IMG/VR virus record: IMGVR_UViG_3300042465_007438
Location: 1 to 56,446 of that record
DNA length: 56,446 bases
Direction: 5' to 3' (one strand)
DNA from: a virus
Below are positions 31,332 through 40,619 of this stretch, in pieces; the stretch's first letter is position 1; each line of letters opens with the position of its first letter. The notes beneath the pieces were generated by a model. That model did not search any database. It saw only the letters and a list, made by a program, of their open reading frames with translations, and was not told where the DNA came from. The position numbers and the translations under genes are program-made.

Positions 31332-33603
31332 TGAGTTCGAGTCTTGTACATTAGAAATGTGTATGGACTATCTAAAGACTCAGTCAGTAATTGGTATTGA
31401 CATTGAAACCTCTCGAAAGTATCCGAAAGGTAAATATGATGAGCGTATTTACCAGCCGGGTCTTGATCCTCATTTATCAAGGATTATAATGATTCAGGTA
31501 GGTACGTTAGAAAAACGATTTGTAATTGATGCACGATACATAGATTGTAGTTCCCTCAAGGAAATCTTAGAAGATAAGAACATCCTAAAGATAGGGCACA
31601 ATTTGGTGTTTGAAGGAAAGTTTTTCTTACTTCATCTTAACTCAAGAATAGTTAATGTGTGGGACTGTATGATAGTAGAAAAACTATTGTACAATGGTCT
31701 ACAACAATCTAACTCTCTTAAGTCTTTGATGAACAGGTATTTAGGAATTAAAAGTCAGACAGAAGAAACTTTGTTTGAAAATTCCAGCAAAGAGATAGAA
31801 GCAATAGTTAAAGATTTGGAAGAATCTTACTTGCTTAGTGGTAAGCCTTACAACGAAGACGACTTGTACGACCAAGCAATAGTAATCTTGGAAGATAAAG
31901 AAACTGTTGATAAGTCTATTCGTATGGGTTTTGTTAATATGAAAGATGAGCCATTTACGTTAGATCAAATACTTTATGGTGAATTAGATATTACTGCACC
32001 TCTAAGAATCTATGAACTTCAAAAGAAAGGCAGGCTAGTCTATAATGATGTATGGAACTACGAAGCACAGGAAAACCTAAAACAATCTCACGTCTTTAAT
32101 CCTGAGATAGGTATTAAACTGGAAAATAAGTTTACTCAGGTTATCGCTGAAGTTTCTTTAAGAGGTCTTAAAATAGACACAAATAAGTGGGCTGCATTAT
32201 ACGAATCTAATTATTTAGAGTGGACTAATCAAAGAGAGTTTCTAAACAATTACGTTGTAGAAAATCATCCTGACCATACTGCTTCAATAGATTTGTTTAA
32301 TGATAAACCTACTTGTGCAGTCGATTGGAATTCTCCGTTGGAAGTAACTAAGTTCTTTCAAAAATTAGGACTTGCAGTACAAGAAATGTCTAAGACTACT
32401 CGAAAGATCAGTTGGACAGTAGGTGCTAAAAGTCTGATCAGAAGTCTCCCTAATAACTATAAAGAAAAATTCTTTAAATACGAGTTTCCTGAAAGTATAG
32501 AAAATGGAAAAGACTTGGTGTTAGCCTATCTATTGTACAAGAAAACAGGACAGTTATGTACAGCATTTGGACATCAGTGGTTGAGATATGTGCATCCTAT
32601 TACAGGACGAGTACATTCTAACTTTCAACAAATCTTGAACACTACAAGGATGAGTTCTACTCGTCCAAATGTACAGCAGATCCCCGGTTCTGAAGAATAT
32701 AGAAAATGCTTTACTTGTGACCAAGGATTTAAAAACATTAACACCGATTATGCTTCACAAGAAGTTAGGGTGTTAGCAGAAGTTTCTGAAGTAGAATCGT
32801 TACGAGATTTCTTTATTGCAGAGCATCCTATCTTCAAACAGGATTTTCATAGCTTTACAGCTACTCAAATGTTTAGAGTAGTCTATAGTAAACCTGATCT
32901 TATTATTAACAAGAAAGATCATGCTGATGAAAGAAGTACCGCTAAAGCTTTAACATTTAGTCTTTCATACGGTGCAAGTCACAAGAGTGTAGCAAGAGAC
33001 ATGGGAATCACTGAAGATGAAGGAGAGAAGTTTGTAAATGGTTACTTTGACGGTTTCCAAGGGCTACGAGAAAACTTCGAGAAGGTTAAAAAACAGGCTT
33101 TACAAAGAGGCTGGATTGAAATAGACTCTTATACTAAAAGAAGATATTTCTTCCCTCACTTTGAAAAGATGAAAGATCTTCAGAAACAAGCTATGTCTTA
33201 CTACCCAGAAAACTATCGTCAAATGACTAGTGAAGAAAAAGCACTTTTCAAAGACGAGCTTTATCTGGAATTTCCTGAAGTAAAAGAGTATTGGAAAGAA
33301 TGGTCTATACTTAAAGGTAAGTTAGAAAGAGCAGCCCTAAACTTTAGAATCCAAGGAAATTCTGCAGGAATGATAAAACTTGCTGCTATTCTAATCTACA
33401 ACTATAGGTGGGACAACAATATTCAAGACGAGTTCTACACTGATAACATTGTTCACGATGAATTAAATCACAAGTCAATCGAAGAAAAAGCAGAAGACTA
33501 TGCTAAGATCATTGAAACATTAATGATTCAAGCAGGTAAGTATTTCTGTCCTAATGTTCCTATGGGAGCAGAGTCTAAGATTGGCGATTACTGGTATCAC
33601 TAA
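31300..33603 (+). CDS. DNA polymerase family A with 3'-5' exonuclease
   Basis: 767 aa. Exonuclease: VIGIDIETS near 31-39, GHNLVFEGKF near 100. Polymerase: TTRMSSTRPNVQQIPG, motif A INTDYASQEVRV near 480, motif B RSTAKALTFSLSYGAS near 547-562, motif C NIVHDELN near 715. All catalytic carboxylates are present. No 5'-nuclease domain. This is the replicative polymerase. The ATG lies inside the previous gene. Confidence 0.95.
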   Translation: MTYFVGKHNYDEFESCTLEMCMDYLKTQSVIGIDIETSRKYPKGKYDERIYQPGLDPHLSRIIMIQVGTLEKRFVIDARYIDCSSLKEILEDKNILKIGHNLVFEGKFFLLHLNSRIVNVWDCMIVEKLLYNGLQQSNSLKSLMNRYLGIKSQTEETLFENSSKEIEAIVKDLEESYLLSGKPYNEDDLYDQAIVILEDKETVDKSIRMGFVNMKDEPFTLDQILYGELDITAPLRIYELQKKGRLVYNDVWNYEAQENLKQSHVFNPEIGIKLENKFTQVIAEVSLRGLKIDTNKWAALYESNYLEWTNQREFLNNYVVENHPDHTASIDLFNDKPTCAVDWNSPLEVTKFFQKLGLAVQEMSKTTRKISWTVGAKSLIRSLPNNYKEKFFKYEFPESIENGKDLVLAYLLYKKTGQLCTAFGHQWLRYVHPITGRVHSNFQQILNTTRMSSTRPNVQQIPGSEEYRKCFTCDQGFKNINTDYASQEVRVLAEVSEVESLRDFFIAEHPIFKQDFHSFTATQMFRVVYSKPDLIINKKDHADERSTAKALTFSLSYGASHKSVARDMGITEDEGEKFVNGYFDGFQGLRENFEKVKKQALQRGWIEIDSYTKRRYFFPHFEKMKDLQKQAMSYYPENYRQMTSEEKALFKDELYLEFPEVKEYWKEWSILKGKLERAALNFRIQGNSAGMIKLAAILIYNYRWDNNIQDEFYTDNIVHDELNHKSIEEKAEDYAKIIETLMIQAGKYFCPNVPMGAESKIGDYWYH

Positions 33604-33668
33604 TGATTATATTAATTATTACATTGTTTATTCTGGCTTTAATTCAAGGTAGCTGGAGTAGAGATTAA
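33603..33668 (+). CDS. Possible 21-aa hydrophobic peptide
   Basis: MIILIITLFILALIQGSWSR then D; a single membrane helix. The ATG shares a base with the polymerase stop (TAATG). Short, so tentative. Confidence 0.35.
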   Translation: MIILIITLFILALIQGSWSRD

Positions 33669-33776
33669 ATTACTTATAAAACTTAAAACATGGTAGAACA
33701 ACGCTAAGTTCCAACTTGTCATGTTTATTATTTTTTTCAGATTAAAAATTCTTTAACATTTTTTAAATTATTTATT

Positions 33777-34043
33777 ATGCGTAACGAACTCAATCTTCTT
33801 AAAAAGTATGTAGGTGCTAAATTTGGATATGGAGAGCCTATACCAGATGGTACTTATGCTGTTCCTGCTCAAGAAAGTGCTTTTTTAAAAGTACAAATTC
33901 AAGATCAAAAACCTGTAGGAAATGATAATTTCACGTTGTACTGGGATGAAAATCTTACTATTAAACAAGAAGGTAGTATTAAACCAAATAACTTGACAGA
34001 AAGTAAGTTTTCAGAATTGTTCCGTGAAATTACTAATCTATAA
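33777..34043 (+). CDS. Small hypothetical protein
   Basis: 88 aa, N-terminal helix then beta strands (DGTYAVPAQESAFLKVQIQD; FTLYWDENLTIKQEG). The leader TTTTTAAATTATTTATT before ATG is the recurring motif. 13 bases before the helicase gene. Confidence 0.55.
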   Translation: MRNELNLLKKYVGAKFGYGEPIPDGTYAVPAQESAFLKVQIQDQKPVGNDNFTLYWDENLTIKQEGSIKPNNLTESKFSELFREITNL

Positions 34044-34056
34044 CTTTCGGACTTAA

Positions 34057-35259
34057 ATGAAGCATCTTTACGAAAAAGAAAAAGTAACCAGAGAAGAACT
34101 AGCCTACGAAGTAGGTAAATTAGCAGACCAATATCAGCACTTTCTCTTTGACGTAGTTATGCGTACAGGAAAGTCTATGTTGTTTACTGAACTTTGTAAA
34201 AAGTGGGAAGGTAAAATACTAATCTTAAGTGCTGCAGACTCCACTAATAAACAGTGGAGAGAAAACCTTGAAAAGTATAATCCTGAACTACTGGAAAGAG
34301 TAGACATTTATTGTTACCACTCTCTTCACAAGTTAGACCGAAATCTCTATTCTATCATTGGTTTAGATGAATACGAACTTAGTCGTTCCGATAAAAGGTC
34401 GAGTCAAATCTTTGAGTTTACCCCTAATCACTGGGTAGCTATGTCTGGTACTCTATCTTTTGAAGATCGACAAGAATTTAGACTACTTACTAACAACAAG
34501 TTCTACAATGTCAAAGTAGATCTTACTCAAGCAGTAAAGTGGGGTATTCTTCCGCAACCTAAGGTATATGCGGTCAGACTTGAAATGAATAATACTAAAA
34601 GATACTTGTTATACCATAAAGGTAAAGACAAAAGTAAAAAAAACGAGATTGTCACCTTTGATAGTCGCTGGGAATCTATAAAAAACACTGAAGTAAATAC
34701 ACTGATACAATGTACTGAACAGGAATACAATGAGTTGCTAGAACAAGACTATGGCTTTTTTAAAGGTCTGTTCGATAGGAATCCTACACAAGCTTTTAAG
34801 CTGAAATGGCTAAAGAAAGGTAACGAACGCAAACAGTTTTATGGAAGTCTGAAACCTCAGCACTTTAAGAAACTGTACAGTCAACTTCCTAAAGATTCTC
34901 GATGCTTAATCTTTTGTGTAGATACTAAGCAAGCAGACTTTATTAATAAGGAATTTGCTGTACATTCTAATCGTCCTGGAAGTTTAGACTTAGTAGAAGA
35001 GTTTAATTCTAAGAGAATTAATGTTATTGCTACAGTAAAAATGCTTGATAGGGGTGTAGATTTCTTTGACGTAGATTATGTAATTATTATCCAGCAGTCG
35101 GGAAAGCAAAATTCTCCACTTCAACAAATGGGTAGATCTTTACTAAGTGTAGCGCCTAAGATTATCACTTTCTATTATCCGGGAACACAAGACGAAAAGT
35201 ACGTACAAGGATTTTTGAGTAACTTTGAAGACTCATGGGTTATTCATAAAAAGCTTTAA
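34057..35259 (+). CDS. Superfamily 2 DNA/RNA helicase
   Basis: 400 aa. Motif I VMRTGKSML near 42-50, motif Ia-type LILSAADST, motif II GLDEYEL near 101 (DEYE in place of DEAD/DEAH), motif III AMSGTLS, motif VI QMGRSLL near 358. A compact two-lobe helicase of the kind used by Bacteroidota phages in replication or repair. It lies upstream of the DnaB-like helicase. Confidence 0.85.
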   Translation: MKHLYEKEKVTREELAYEVGKLADQYQHFLFDVVMRTGKSMLFTELCKKWEGKILILSAADSTNKQWRENLEKYNPELLERVDIYCYHSLHKLDRNLYSIIGLDEYELSRSDKRSSQIFEFTPNHWVAMSGTLSFEDRQEFRLLTNNKFYNVKVDLTQAVKWGILPQPKVYAVRLEMNNTKRYLLYHKGKDKSKKNEIVTFDSRWESIKNTEVNTLIQCTEQEYNELLEQDYGFFKGLFDRNPTQAFKLKWLKKGNERKQFYGSLKPQHFKKLYSQLPKDSRCLIFCVDTKQADFINKEFAVHSNRPGSLDLVEEFNSKRINVIATVKMLDRGVDFFDVDYVIIIQQSGKQNSPLQQMGRSLLSVAPKIITFYYPGTQDEKYVQGFLSNFEDSWVIHKKL

Positions 35260-35266
35260 ATAAAAA

Positions 35267-35461
35267 ATGGCCAGACCTACATTAGAACAGCAACAGATTC
35301 GATACAACAAGATTCAAGAAAATCCTCAATTAGTAGAATTTAAACTGAAGTTGTGTCGAAGATTACACATTGCAATATTAAAAGCTAGAGAAAAGCCTGA
35401 ACAAGAACGCTACCAATACCTTGAAGACTTCATTAATTCTACAATCGAAAAAATGTACTGA
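35267..35461 (+). CDS. Small helical protein
   Basis: 64 aa, charged and helical (MARPTLEQQQIRYNKIQENP...). Its stop overlaps the next ATG (TGATG). Unknown. Confidence 0.55.
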   Translation: MARPTLEQQQIRYNKIQENPQLVEFKLKLCRRLHIAILKAREKPEQERYQYLEDFINSTIEKMY

Positions 35462-35982
35462 TGATTAATCCAAACTTTATTAAAAAACTTCAAGAGTTTT
35501 GTACTGATGATCACGAAGTAGCAAAAGGGTTGCACTTCGGGTTTTTGTATACATTTAAAGATCAAGTGCCGTATCTTGAAGAGTATTTCTTAGAAGGATC
35601 AAAAAGTGTTTTTCCTTACGAAGATTACCAAATTTATGCAATTAACCTCCTTAAAAAGGACGTAGAAACAGGAGCTACTTATCTTACCATTCCTTTGTTT
35701 GCCAGTAAGGAATCAGGGGAATTTGAAGACTTTCTTCGTGTTTTGTCCAGATTACATATTAACTCAAAAGGACATTTTAACAACCAGTTGGGTTATGCAA
35801 TATTTGGAGATACAGACAAAGACGAATTCTATGTTTTAAAGTCTAAACTAGAAGGTGATTTTGACATAAATAAGTTAGCTAAAGTAGTAAGTAAATATTA
35901 TGAAACTACTAACTTTGCTCTAAAACTAAGCAATTACTTGAAAAATTCATGTATATTCGACTACAATGGGGCAACTGACTGA
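35461..35982 (+). CDS. Hypothetical protein in the replication cluster
   Basis: 173 aa, mixed alpha/beta, no recognised motif. Overlaps the DnaB-like gene by 17 bases. Its position between two helicases suggests a loader or partner, which is inference. Confidence 0.55.
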   Translation: MINPNFIKKLQEFCTDDHEVAKGLHFGFLYTFKDQVPYLEEYFLEGSKSVFPYEDYQIYAINLLKKDVETGATYLTIPLFASKESGEFEDFLRVLSRLHINSKGHFNNQLGYAIFGDTDKDEFYVLKSKLEGDFDINKLAKVVSKYYETTNFALKLSNYLKNSCIFDYNGATD

Positions 35983-37069
35983 GCATATTCTAAAGAATCA
36001 TACAGACTTTATTGAAGGGAAGATTAACTATCTTCCCTTTAATAGTCTTGGACAATTCACTGAGTGGCTTCCGGGAATTATGAGAGGCGATGTAACCTGT
36101 ATTACAGGTACTCCAGCCAGTTCTAAGACAAGTCTGTCTAAGTTTCTTTTAGAACACTCAGCTATTCCCTGGGCAATAAAACAAAAAAAGAACATTAAGA
36201 TATTAAGATTTGGGTTGGAAGAATCTAAAGATCAATATCTTTACAGTCTATTAAGTTACAGAGCATGGAAAGATCACGGTCTTCAGTATAACATTAAAGA
36301 CTTTCTTTCTATAGGCAGATCGATAGATAGACAAGACATTCCTAAGCTTGAAATTTCTGAAAAGAAAGTAGACTTAATGATGAACTATATCGATTATATA
36401 GATCATATCTATTCGAGTATAGGAATCTGGCAGTATGTGAGAAAGTTTGCTTTTAACAGAGGTAAATTTTATCGAGGAACTACTTTATTGACTGCAGAAA
36501 TAGACCTGAAAGAAGGCTGGACAAGTTATGTTCCTGATGATCCTGATGAGTTTATAGTTGTCGTAGTAGATAATCTTTCATTCATTTCCCCTGTAGGAGA
36601 CGAAGGAACAGGAGATAAAGGAACATGGATGGCAATATGGAACACTGTAGAATACTTAAGAAAGTTTGCAGCTAACAAGCTTAACTATTCGATAGTCTTT
36701 TTACAGCACCAGGATTCTACGTCAGAAAATCAGGAAAGTCGAAAGAATCAGACTATTCTTCCAACAGAAAACGGGCTTGGTAAAAACAAAGAAGTGGGTA
36801 GGTCTTATCTTAATCTAATAGGTGTAGCAAATCCGAACAAGATTAACTCTTCTGGTGCTGAACCAGTAATCAGAATTTGGGACAACCACGATTTAACTAA
36901 GTTTAAAAACTATTTAAGAACTATTAATATTCTAAAATCTCGCTTTGGCGAATCTAACGTACACCATTCTGTTTTATTTACTGGAAGAACAGGGTGGTTT
37001 AACCCTTTGCCTTCAGTAACAACAGATGATTATTCTAAAGTTTTAACAAGTTTAAACAATTACAAGTAA
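35966..37069 (+). CDS. DnaB-like replicative helicase (RecA fold)
   Basis: 367 aa. Walker A reads GTPASSKTSL near 48-57, with Ser where Gly precedes the catalytic Lys; ILRFGLEES follows as in DnaB motif 1a; Walker B FIVVVVDNLSF near 191-201; H3/H4 regions SIVFLQHQDS and a Arg-finger region near the end. The N-terminal DnaB domain is absent. It unwinds DNA ahead of the polymerase. Stop and next ATG overlap (TAATGG). Confidence 0.8.
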   Translation: MGQLTEHILKNHTDFIEGKINYLPFNSLGQFTEWLPGIMRGDVTCITGTPASSKTSLSKFLLEHSAIPWAIKQKKNIKILRFGLEESKDQYLYSLLSYRAWKDHGLQYNIKDFLSIGRSIDRQDIPKLEISEKKVDLMMNYIDYIDHIYSSIGIWQYVRKFAFNRGKFYRGTTLLTAEIDLKEGWTSYVPDDPDEFIVVVVDNLSFISPVGDEGTGDKGTWMAIWNTVEYLRKFAANKLNYSIVFLQHQDSTSENQESRKNQTILPTENGLGKNKEVGRSYLNLIGVANPNKINSSGAEPVIRIWDNHDLTKFKNYLRTINILKSRFGESNVHHSVLFTGRTGWFNPLPSVTTDDYSKVLTSLNNYK

Positions 37070-38666
37070 TGGCAAATCTAATTGGTATTGTTGCACCTTC
37101 CGGATGCGGTAAAACAACGTCTTTATTTCCTTCTAAGGAACTTGGCATTAAAGGACTTGATCCTAAAGAGACCTTGTACATAAATGTAGCAGGAAAACCT
37201 CTTCCAATGAGAGGGGCAACTAAACATTACAATCCGGAACTACCTCCGTCAAAAGGCGGCAACTATCTGGAAACTTCTAACATCGACGTAATCAAACAAG
37301 TATTGACATACGCAGATAAAGAAGAACGATTTAAAAACATAGTCATCGATGATGCGGGTTATCTGATGGGTTTTTCAGTAATGGAAAAAGCACGTGAGAA
37401 AGGGTAAACATTCATGCCCTTTTAAAATCTCTCTAATTGCTGGAAACCCCTTAGAGTCTACTAAACTACAACATAACTTGAAAAGGTAAATGTGAATGTT
37501 TGAAAATTAGTAGAATTGGGCAATCAGCAGCCAAGTACCTAAGTGCAAATAAGGTAAAGGTTCAACGACTATCGAAAACTGTAAAGCTAGTAGAGTAGGA
37601 TTTATTAATCCGAAACGGGAGAATTATTTATTTTGTAGTATATTTGCAATATTGTTCCACTAAAATACAACAATATGGCAAAAATCAAAAAGTATCCAAC
37701 AAGAATTAATGGTAAAATTACAAAAGAATATCGTGCTTGGAAAGCAATGAAAGCAAGATGTTATTCTTTATGTAATAAAACAAGCCATAATAAAAATTAT
37801 CATTTGAATAATATCGCGGTGTGTGAATCATGGATTAATTCATTTGATAACTTTCTTGATGATATGGGGTATGCCCCCTCAGAACAACATTCTTTAGATA
37901 GAATAGATAATAGTAAGGGTTATTGTAAGGAAAATTGTCGGTGGACGACAACTGATATTCAAGCAAAGAACAGAGGTTCTTTTAATATTGTCATTACACA
38001 TAATGATAAAACAATGGTATTAAAAGATTGGGCAAGAGAAATAAATATTGAATATACAACTTTACGAAAAAGACTTTTAAATGGCTTAACATTTGAAGAT
38101 GCAATTTCTAAAGATCCTTACAATAGACAAGTTTGGTATAATGGAAAAGCCCAAACTATAAAAAAGTGGGCTGAAGAATTAAATATACCTAAAGAAGTAC
38201 TTTATGATAGGAAACATAAAGGTTGGAGTGTCGAAAGAATGTTTACTACAAAACTAAATAATAAGATATAGTCTATTCTTTATCGAAAGATAAAGTACAA
38301 AATGATGAAAAGTGGACTGAGTTGGCTGCAAGTATGTTTTCTATTATTAATGCTGCTCGTAGTATGCGGCGAGATTTAAATCTCATTTTTATTTTTCACC
38401 AAGAAGTAGGTGAAGATGGAACTATGAAGATTAAAACGTCAGGAAAATTGATTGACAATACGATTTATATCGACGGACTATTTACTTTTATTCTATATGC
38501 AGAAGTAGTCAAGGACTTCACTACAGAAAAAGTAAAGTATGCTTTCCGCACTCGTCCAGATGGTAAGTCAACTTGTAAATCACCAGCTGGTTGCTTTGAA
38601 ACTGATCTTATCCCCAATGATATGGGTTTTGTAATTGATAAAATTAAAGAATACTATGAAGGATAA
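37069..38666 (+). CDS. Sak4-like RecA-family ATPase, split by a group I intron
   Basis: Exon 1 is 37069-37405 and exon 2 is 38305-38666. Joined, they give 232 aa with one continuous frame crossing the junction as MEKAREKG then YEKWTELAASMFSI. Walker A is GIVAPSGCGKTT at residues 6-17; Walker B is NIVIDDAGYLM; the end is FETDLIPNDMGFVIDKIKEY. This is the AAA_24/Sak4 kind of small RecA-like ATPase, which promotes single-strand annealing with SSB. Without splicing, exon 1 stops after 112 aa. Confidence 0.8.
37649..37676 (+). promoter_or_regulatory. Promoter box and start-codon hairpin of the HNH gene
   Basis: TATATTTG at 37639-37646 matches TAnnTTTG. Just after it ATATTGTT (37649-37656) pairs with AACAATAT (37669-37676), burying the first two bases of the ATG. 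Sequestered starts are known for intron endonucleases. Confidence 0.5.
37675..38271 (+). CDS. HNH homing endonuclease (intron-encoded)
   Basis: 198 aa. Residues 1-110 hold the HNH-type core: KARCYSLCNKTSHNKNY, CESWINSFDNFLDDMG, HSLDRIDNSKGYCKENCRW, DIQAKNRGS. Residues 115-198 carry two repeats of the NUMOD type (LKDWAREINIEYTTLRKRL and IKKWAEELNIPKEVLYDRK), DNA-binding helices usual in homing enzymes. It spreads the intron into intron-less alleles of the ATPase gene. Confidence 0.88.
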   Translation: MAKIKKYPTRINGKITKEYRAWKAMKARCYSLCNKTSHNKNYHLNNIAVCESWINSFDNFLDDMGYAPSEQHSLDRIDNSKGYCKENCRWTTTDIQAKNRGSFNIVITHNDKTMVLKDWAREINIEYTTLRKRLLNGLTFEDAISKDPYNRQVWYNGKAQTIKKWAEELNIPKEVLYDRKHKGWSVERMFTTKLNNKI

Positions 38667-38844
38667 CTGGGGCTATGAAATTGAAGATAGCATTACAGAA
38701 ATCTGGAGAGACAGAATAAATCACGAAACTGGAGAATATATAAAAGATAAAGAAATGTGGTCTCCCAGAGAATACGATGAATGGCAATCTTATCAACACG
38801 ATTTAGGGAAATCTTTACAAGACGAATTTCTCTATCTCGATTAA
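38656..38844 (+). CDS. Small hypothetical protein
   Basis: 62 aa from ATG 38656 (MKDNWGYEIEDSITEIW), acidic. Overlaps the ATPase stop by 11 bases. Unknown. Confidence 0.5.
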   Translation: MKDNWGYEIEDSITEIWRDRINHETGEYIKDKEMWSPREYDEWQSYQHDLGKSLQDEFLYLD

Positions 38845-38885
38845 AACAGTAACACACAATCTTGACTTTTAAATTATTATAACAC

Positions 38886-39572
38886 ATGAATGCAACAGAA
38901 ATGTACGGCGGAACAGGAGGTAAATCTTTCTCCTTTGCGCCGGGTTTAAACAAAAACGTTTACGTTAAAGACTGGGCACTTGAAGATTCAGAAGCAGGTG
39001 TAAGTCTAAAAATCAATTTTACACAAAGTGTCGATGGCGTACCAAAAGATCAGTGGTCTGTAATTACTCAGACTCTATACTTTCCAAAAGGACAGATTAC
39101 AGAAGGTCGTCTTAAGGTATTTTTTGGATCACTGGGCTCTTTTGTAGAACAGTTTGTAACGAAAGAACAAGCTATGGAGCGATACAAAGCAGTCATTCAA
39201 AAAAGCAATATCACTTCGTTTGACTTAGAAAATGATGCCACTCGAAACAATCAGCTGAAATCTATTGTACGTGCATGGTTTGATCTTATTCAATCTCAGT
39301 TTAGCCGTGTAGGAACTTTGGTATGTGGTTACACCGCACCAAAAGAAAAAGACGGAGAATTGAAACAATATCTTACCGTTGCGCGTTATGGTCAGGATAA
39401 CTGGTGGAAATGTCCTTTCCGTACAGGAGCAGATGAAACTCTTCCTACTGAAAAAGTAGAGTTCTCTAATCCTAACGATGCAAAGTACAACTACTGGTCG
39501 TATACTAAAACCACTACAAAGAAAGCGACTTCCTCGACAGCATCTTCAGATACTGTCCCAGAAAATTGGTAG
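38886..39572 (+). CDS. Probable ssDNA-binding or annealing partner protein
   Basis: 228 aa. Beta-rich core (KNVYVKDWALEDSEAGVSLK; LTVARYGQDNWWKCPFRTG), ending in a T/S-rich tail and VPENW. Phage genes placed just after a Sak4-like ATPase often encode an OB-type ssDNA-binding protein (DUF669/DUF2815 type), and the W/Y-rich strands fit. It lacks the DDIPF tip seen in the 26510 SSB. Inferred from position and pattern. Confidence 0.5.
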   Translation: MNATEMYGGTGGKSFSFAPGLNKNVYVKDWALEDSEAGVSLKINFTQSVDGVPKDQWSVITQTLYFPKGQITEGRLKVFFGSLGSFVEQFVTKEQAMERYKAVIQKSNITSFDLENDATRNNQLKSIVRAWFDLIQSQFSRVGTLVCGYTAPKEKDGELKQYLTVARYGQDNWWKCPFRTGADETLPTEKVEFSNPNDAKYNYWSYTKTTTKKATSSTASSDTVPENW

Positions 39573-39590
39573 ATTTTTCATGAGTTGAAT

Positions 39591-39632
39591 ACCCTCCCCG
39601 GTGGTGCAAAAGAGCACTGCCGGGGGTTTTTA
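39591..39632 (+). terminator. Terminator before the primase gene
   Basis: CCCCGG (39596-39601) with CCGGGG (39620-39625), extended by flanking pairs and an inner GTGC/GCAC stem, followed by TTTTT. The primase ATG is four bases after it. Confidence 0.75.
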
Positions 39633-39635
39633 ATT

Positions 39636-40619
39636 ATGTATCCATACTATACTCATAAGGAATTACTCGAAAAGATTGACCAGCAACAAGTGTGGTATAC
39701 CATGCTTGGAGTTATTCAGCTGGGTCAACACATTCTAAATCCTTTAAGACCAGATACAAATCCAGGATCTTGTTATCTACAAGAGTATAAAGGAAAAATT
39801 ATATTAATAGACTGGGCATCTAAAGAACATTCAGGATTAGATTGTATTTCAGCATATATGAAAATGTATCCTGACAAATCGTGGGACATTGTATGCAGTG
39901 ATTTACTAACCTGTAAGGTGTCTGCTCCTAGTCCATATGTATATCCTGGAATAAAAAAGAAGTCTAAGGTAATGTACTTTGAGCCTATTACTTGTGATTG
40001 GGAACAAAGACATATAGATTATCTTAAGCTTCGTGGAATACGAAGAGAACAAGTGGAAAGGGAATCTACCAGAGTCTGGGCTTGCAAAGGTTATATCTTA
40101 GAAAAAGAAGAACGGAAAATAGAGTATCATTTTGATGAGTTAGCATTTGCTTACAGACATGGTGAAAAATACAAAGTCTATTTCCCAAACCGCGAAAAAT
40201 ATAGGTTTATTGGAAATATAACTCAAGACGACATCTGGCATGTTAAACGTGGCTCAGATACGTTACTAATTTTAAAAAGTGCCAAAGATTTGCTTGTTAC
40301 TGAAAACCTATTAGATTACGATTTAAGTATGATACAAGGTGAAAACTTTGGTCATCCCAGTGATCTTATGGTGTTTAGTTGGGAAACAAGTTATAAACGA
40401 ATTATCTTGCTGTTTGACGGAGATGAATCAGGACTAAAAGGAATGGAAAGATTCAAATGTAAATTTCTAATTTCAAGTCCTGAAATAAAGTTTATACCTT
40501 TGGAACTTAGAGTTAAAGACCCGGATGAAATGTATATTAACTGGGGTAAAAAACGAACTAAAGATTATTTAACTCGATTATGTCAGGAGGATACTTTAAC
40601 TATGCCCAAAACAATATAA
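39636..40619 (+). CDS. DNA primase with TOPRIM domain
   Basis: 327 aa from ATG 39636 (MYPYYTHKELLEKIDQQQVW); the frame extends upstream only through the terminator. TOPRIM: LLILKSAKDLLVTE near 210-224 and IILLFDGDESGLKGMERF near 257-274, with DGDES holding metal. The first motif is K-S-x-K-D in place of E-G-x-x-D, a form I have seen in phage primases. The zinc ribbon is replaced by residues 15-75. It makes RNA primers. Overlaps the next gene by 40 bases. Confidence 0.85.
   Translation: MYPYYTHKELLEKIDQQQVWYTMLGVIQLGQHILNPLRPDTNPGSCYLQEYKGKIILIDWASKEHSGLDCISAYMKMYPDKSWDIVCSDLLTCKVSAPSPYVYPGIKKKSKVMYFEPITCDWEQRHIDYLKLRGIRREQVERESTRVWACKGYILEKEERKIEYHFDELAFAYRHGEKYKVYFPNREKYRFIGNITQDDIWHVKRGSDTLLILKSAKDLLVTENLLDYDLSMIQGENFGHPSDLMVFSWETSYKRIILLFDGDESGLKGMERFKCKFLISSPEIKFIPLELRVKDPDEMYINWGKKRTKDYLTRLCQEDTLTMPKTI

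Larger units (their letters stand above)
37406..38304 (+). mobile_element. Group I intron with internal HNH gene
   Basis: 899 nt. Core elements near the 5' end: AATTGCTGGAAACCCC (P/Q-type), GGGCAATCAGCAGCCAAG (R-type) and GGTTCAACGACTA (S-type). P1: exon end AAAGGGT pairs with GCCCTTT inside the intron, giving the U-G pair at the 5' splice site. P10: intron TTCAT, just before that guide, pairs with exon 2 start ATGAA. The intron ends in G. Both sites restore the ATPase frame. Sites are deduced, not measured. Confidence 0.9.

Noticed and set aside
38322-38666. Stand-alone gene beginning TTG at 38322
   Set aside because: It is exon 2 of the intron-split ATPase; intron pairings and frame join it to 37405.
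39585-39635. Upstream TTG start for the primase
   Set aside because: The extra residues would be encoded by the terminator hairpin; ATG 39636 follows it directly.
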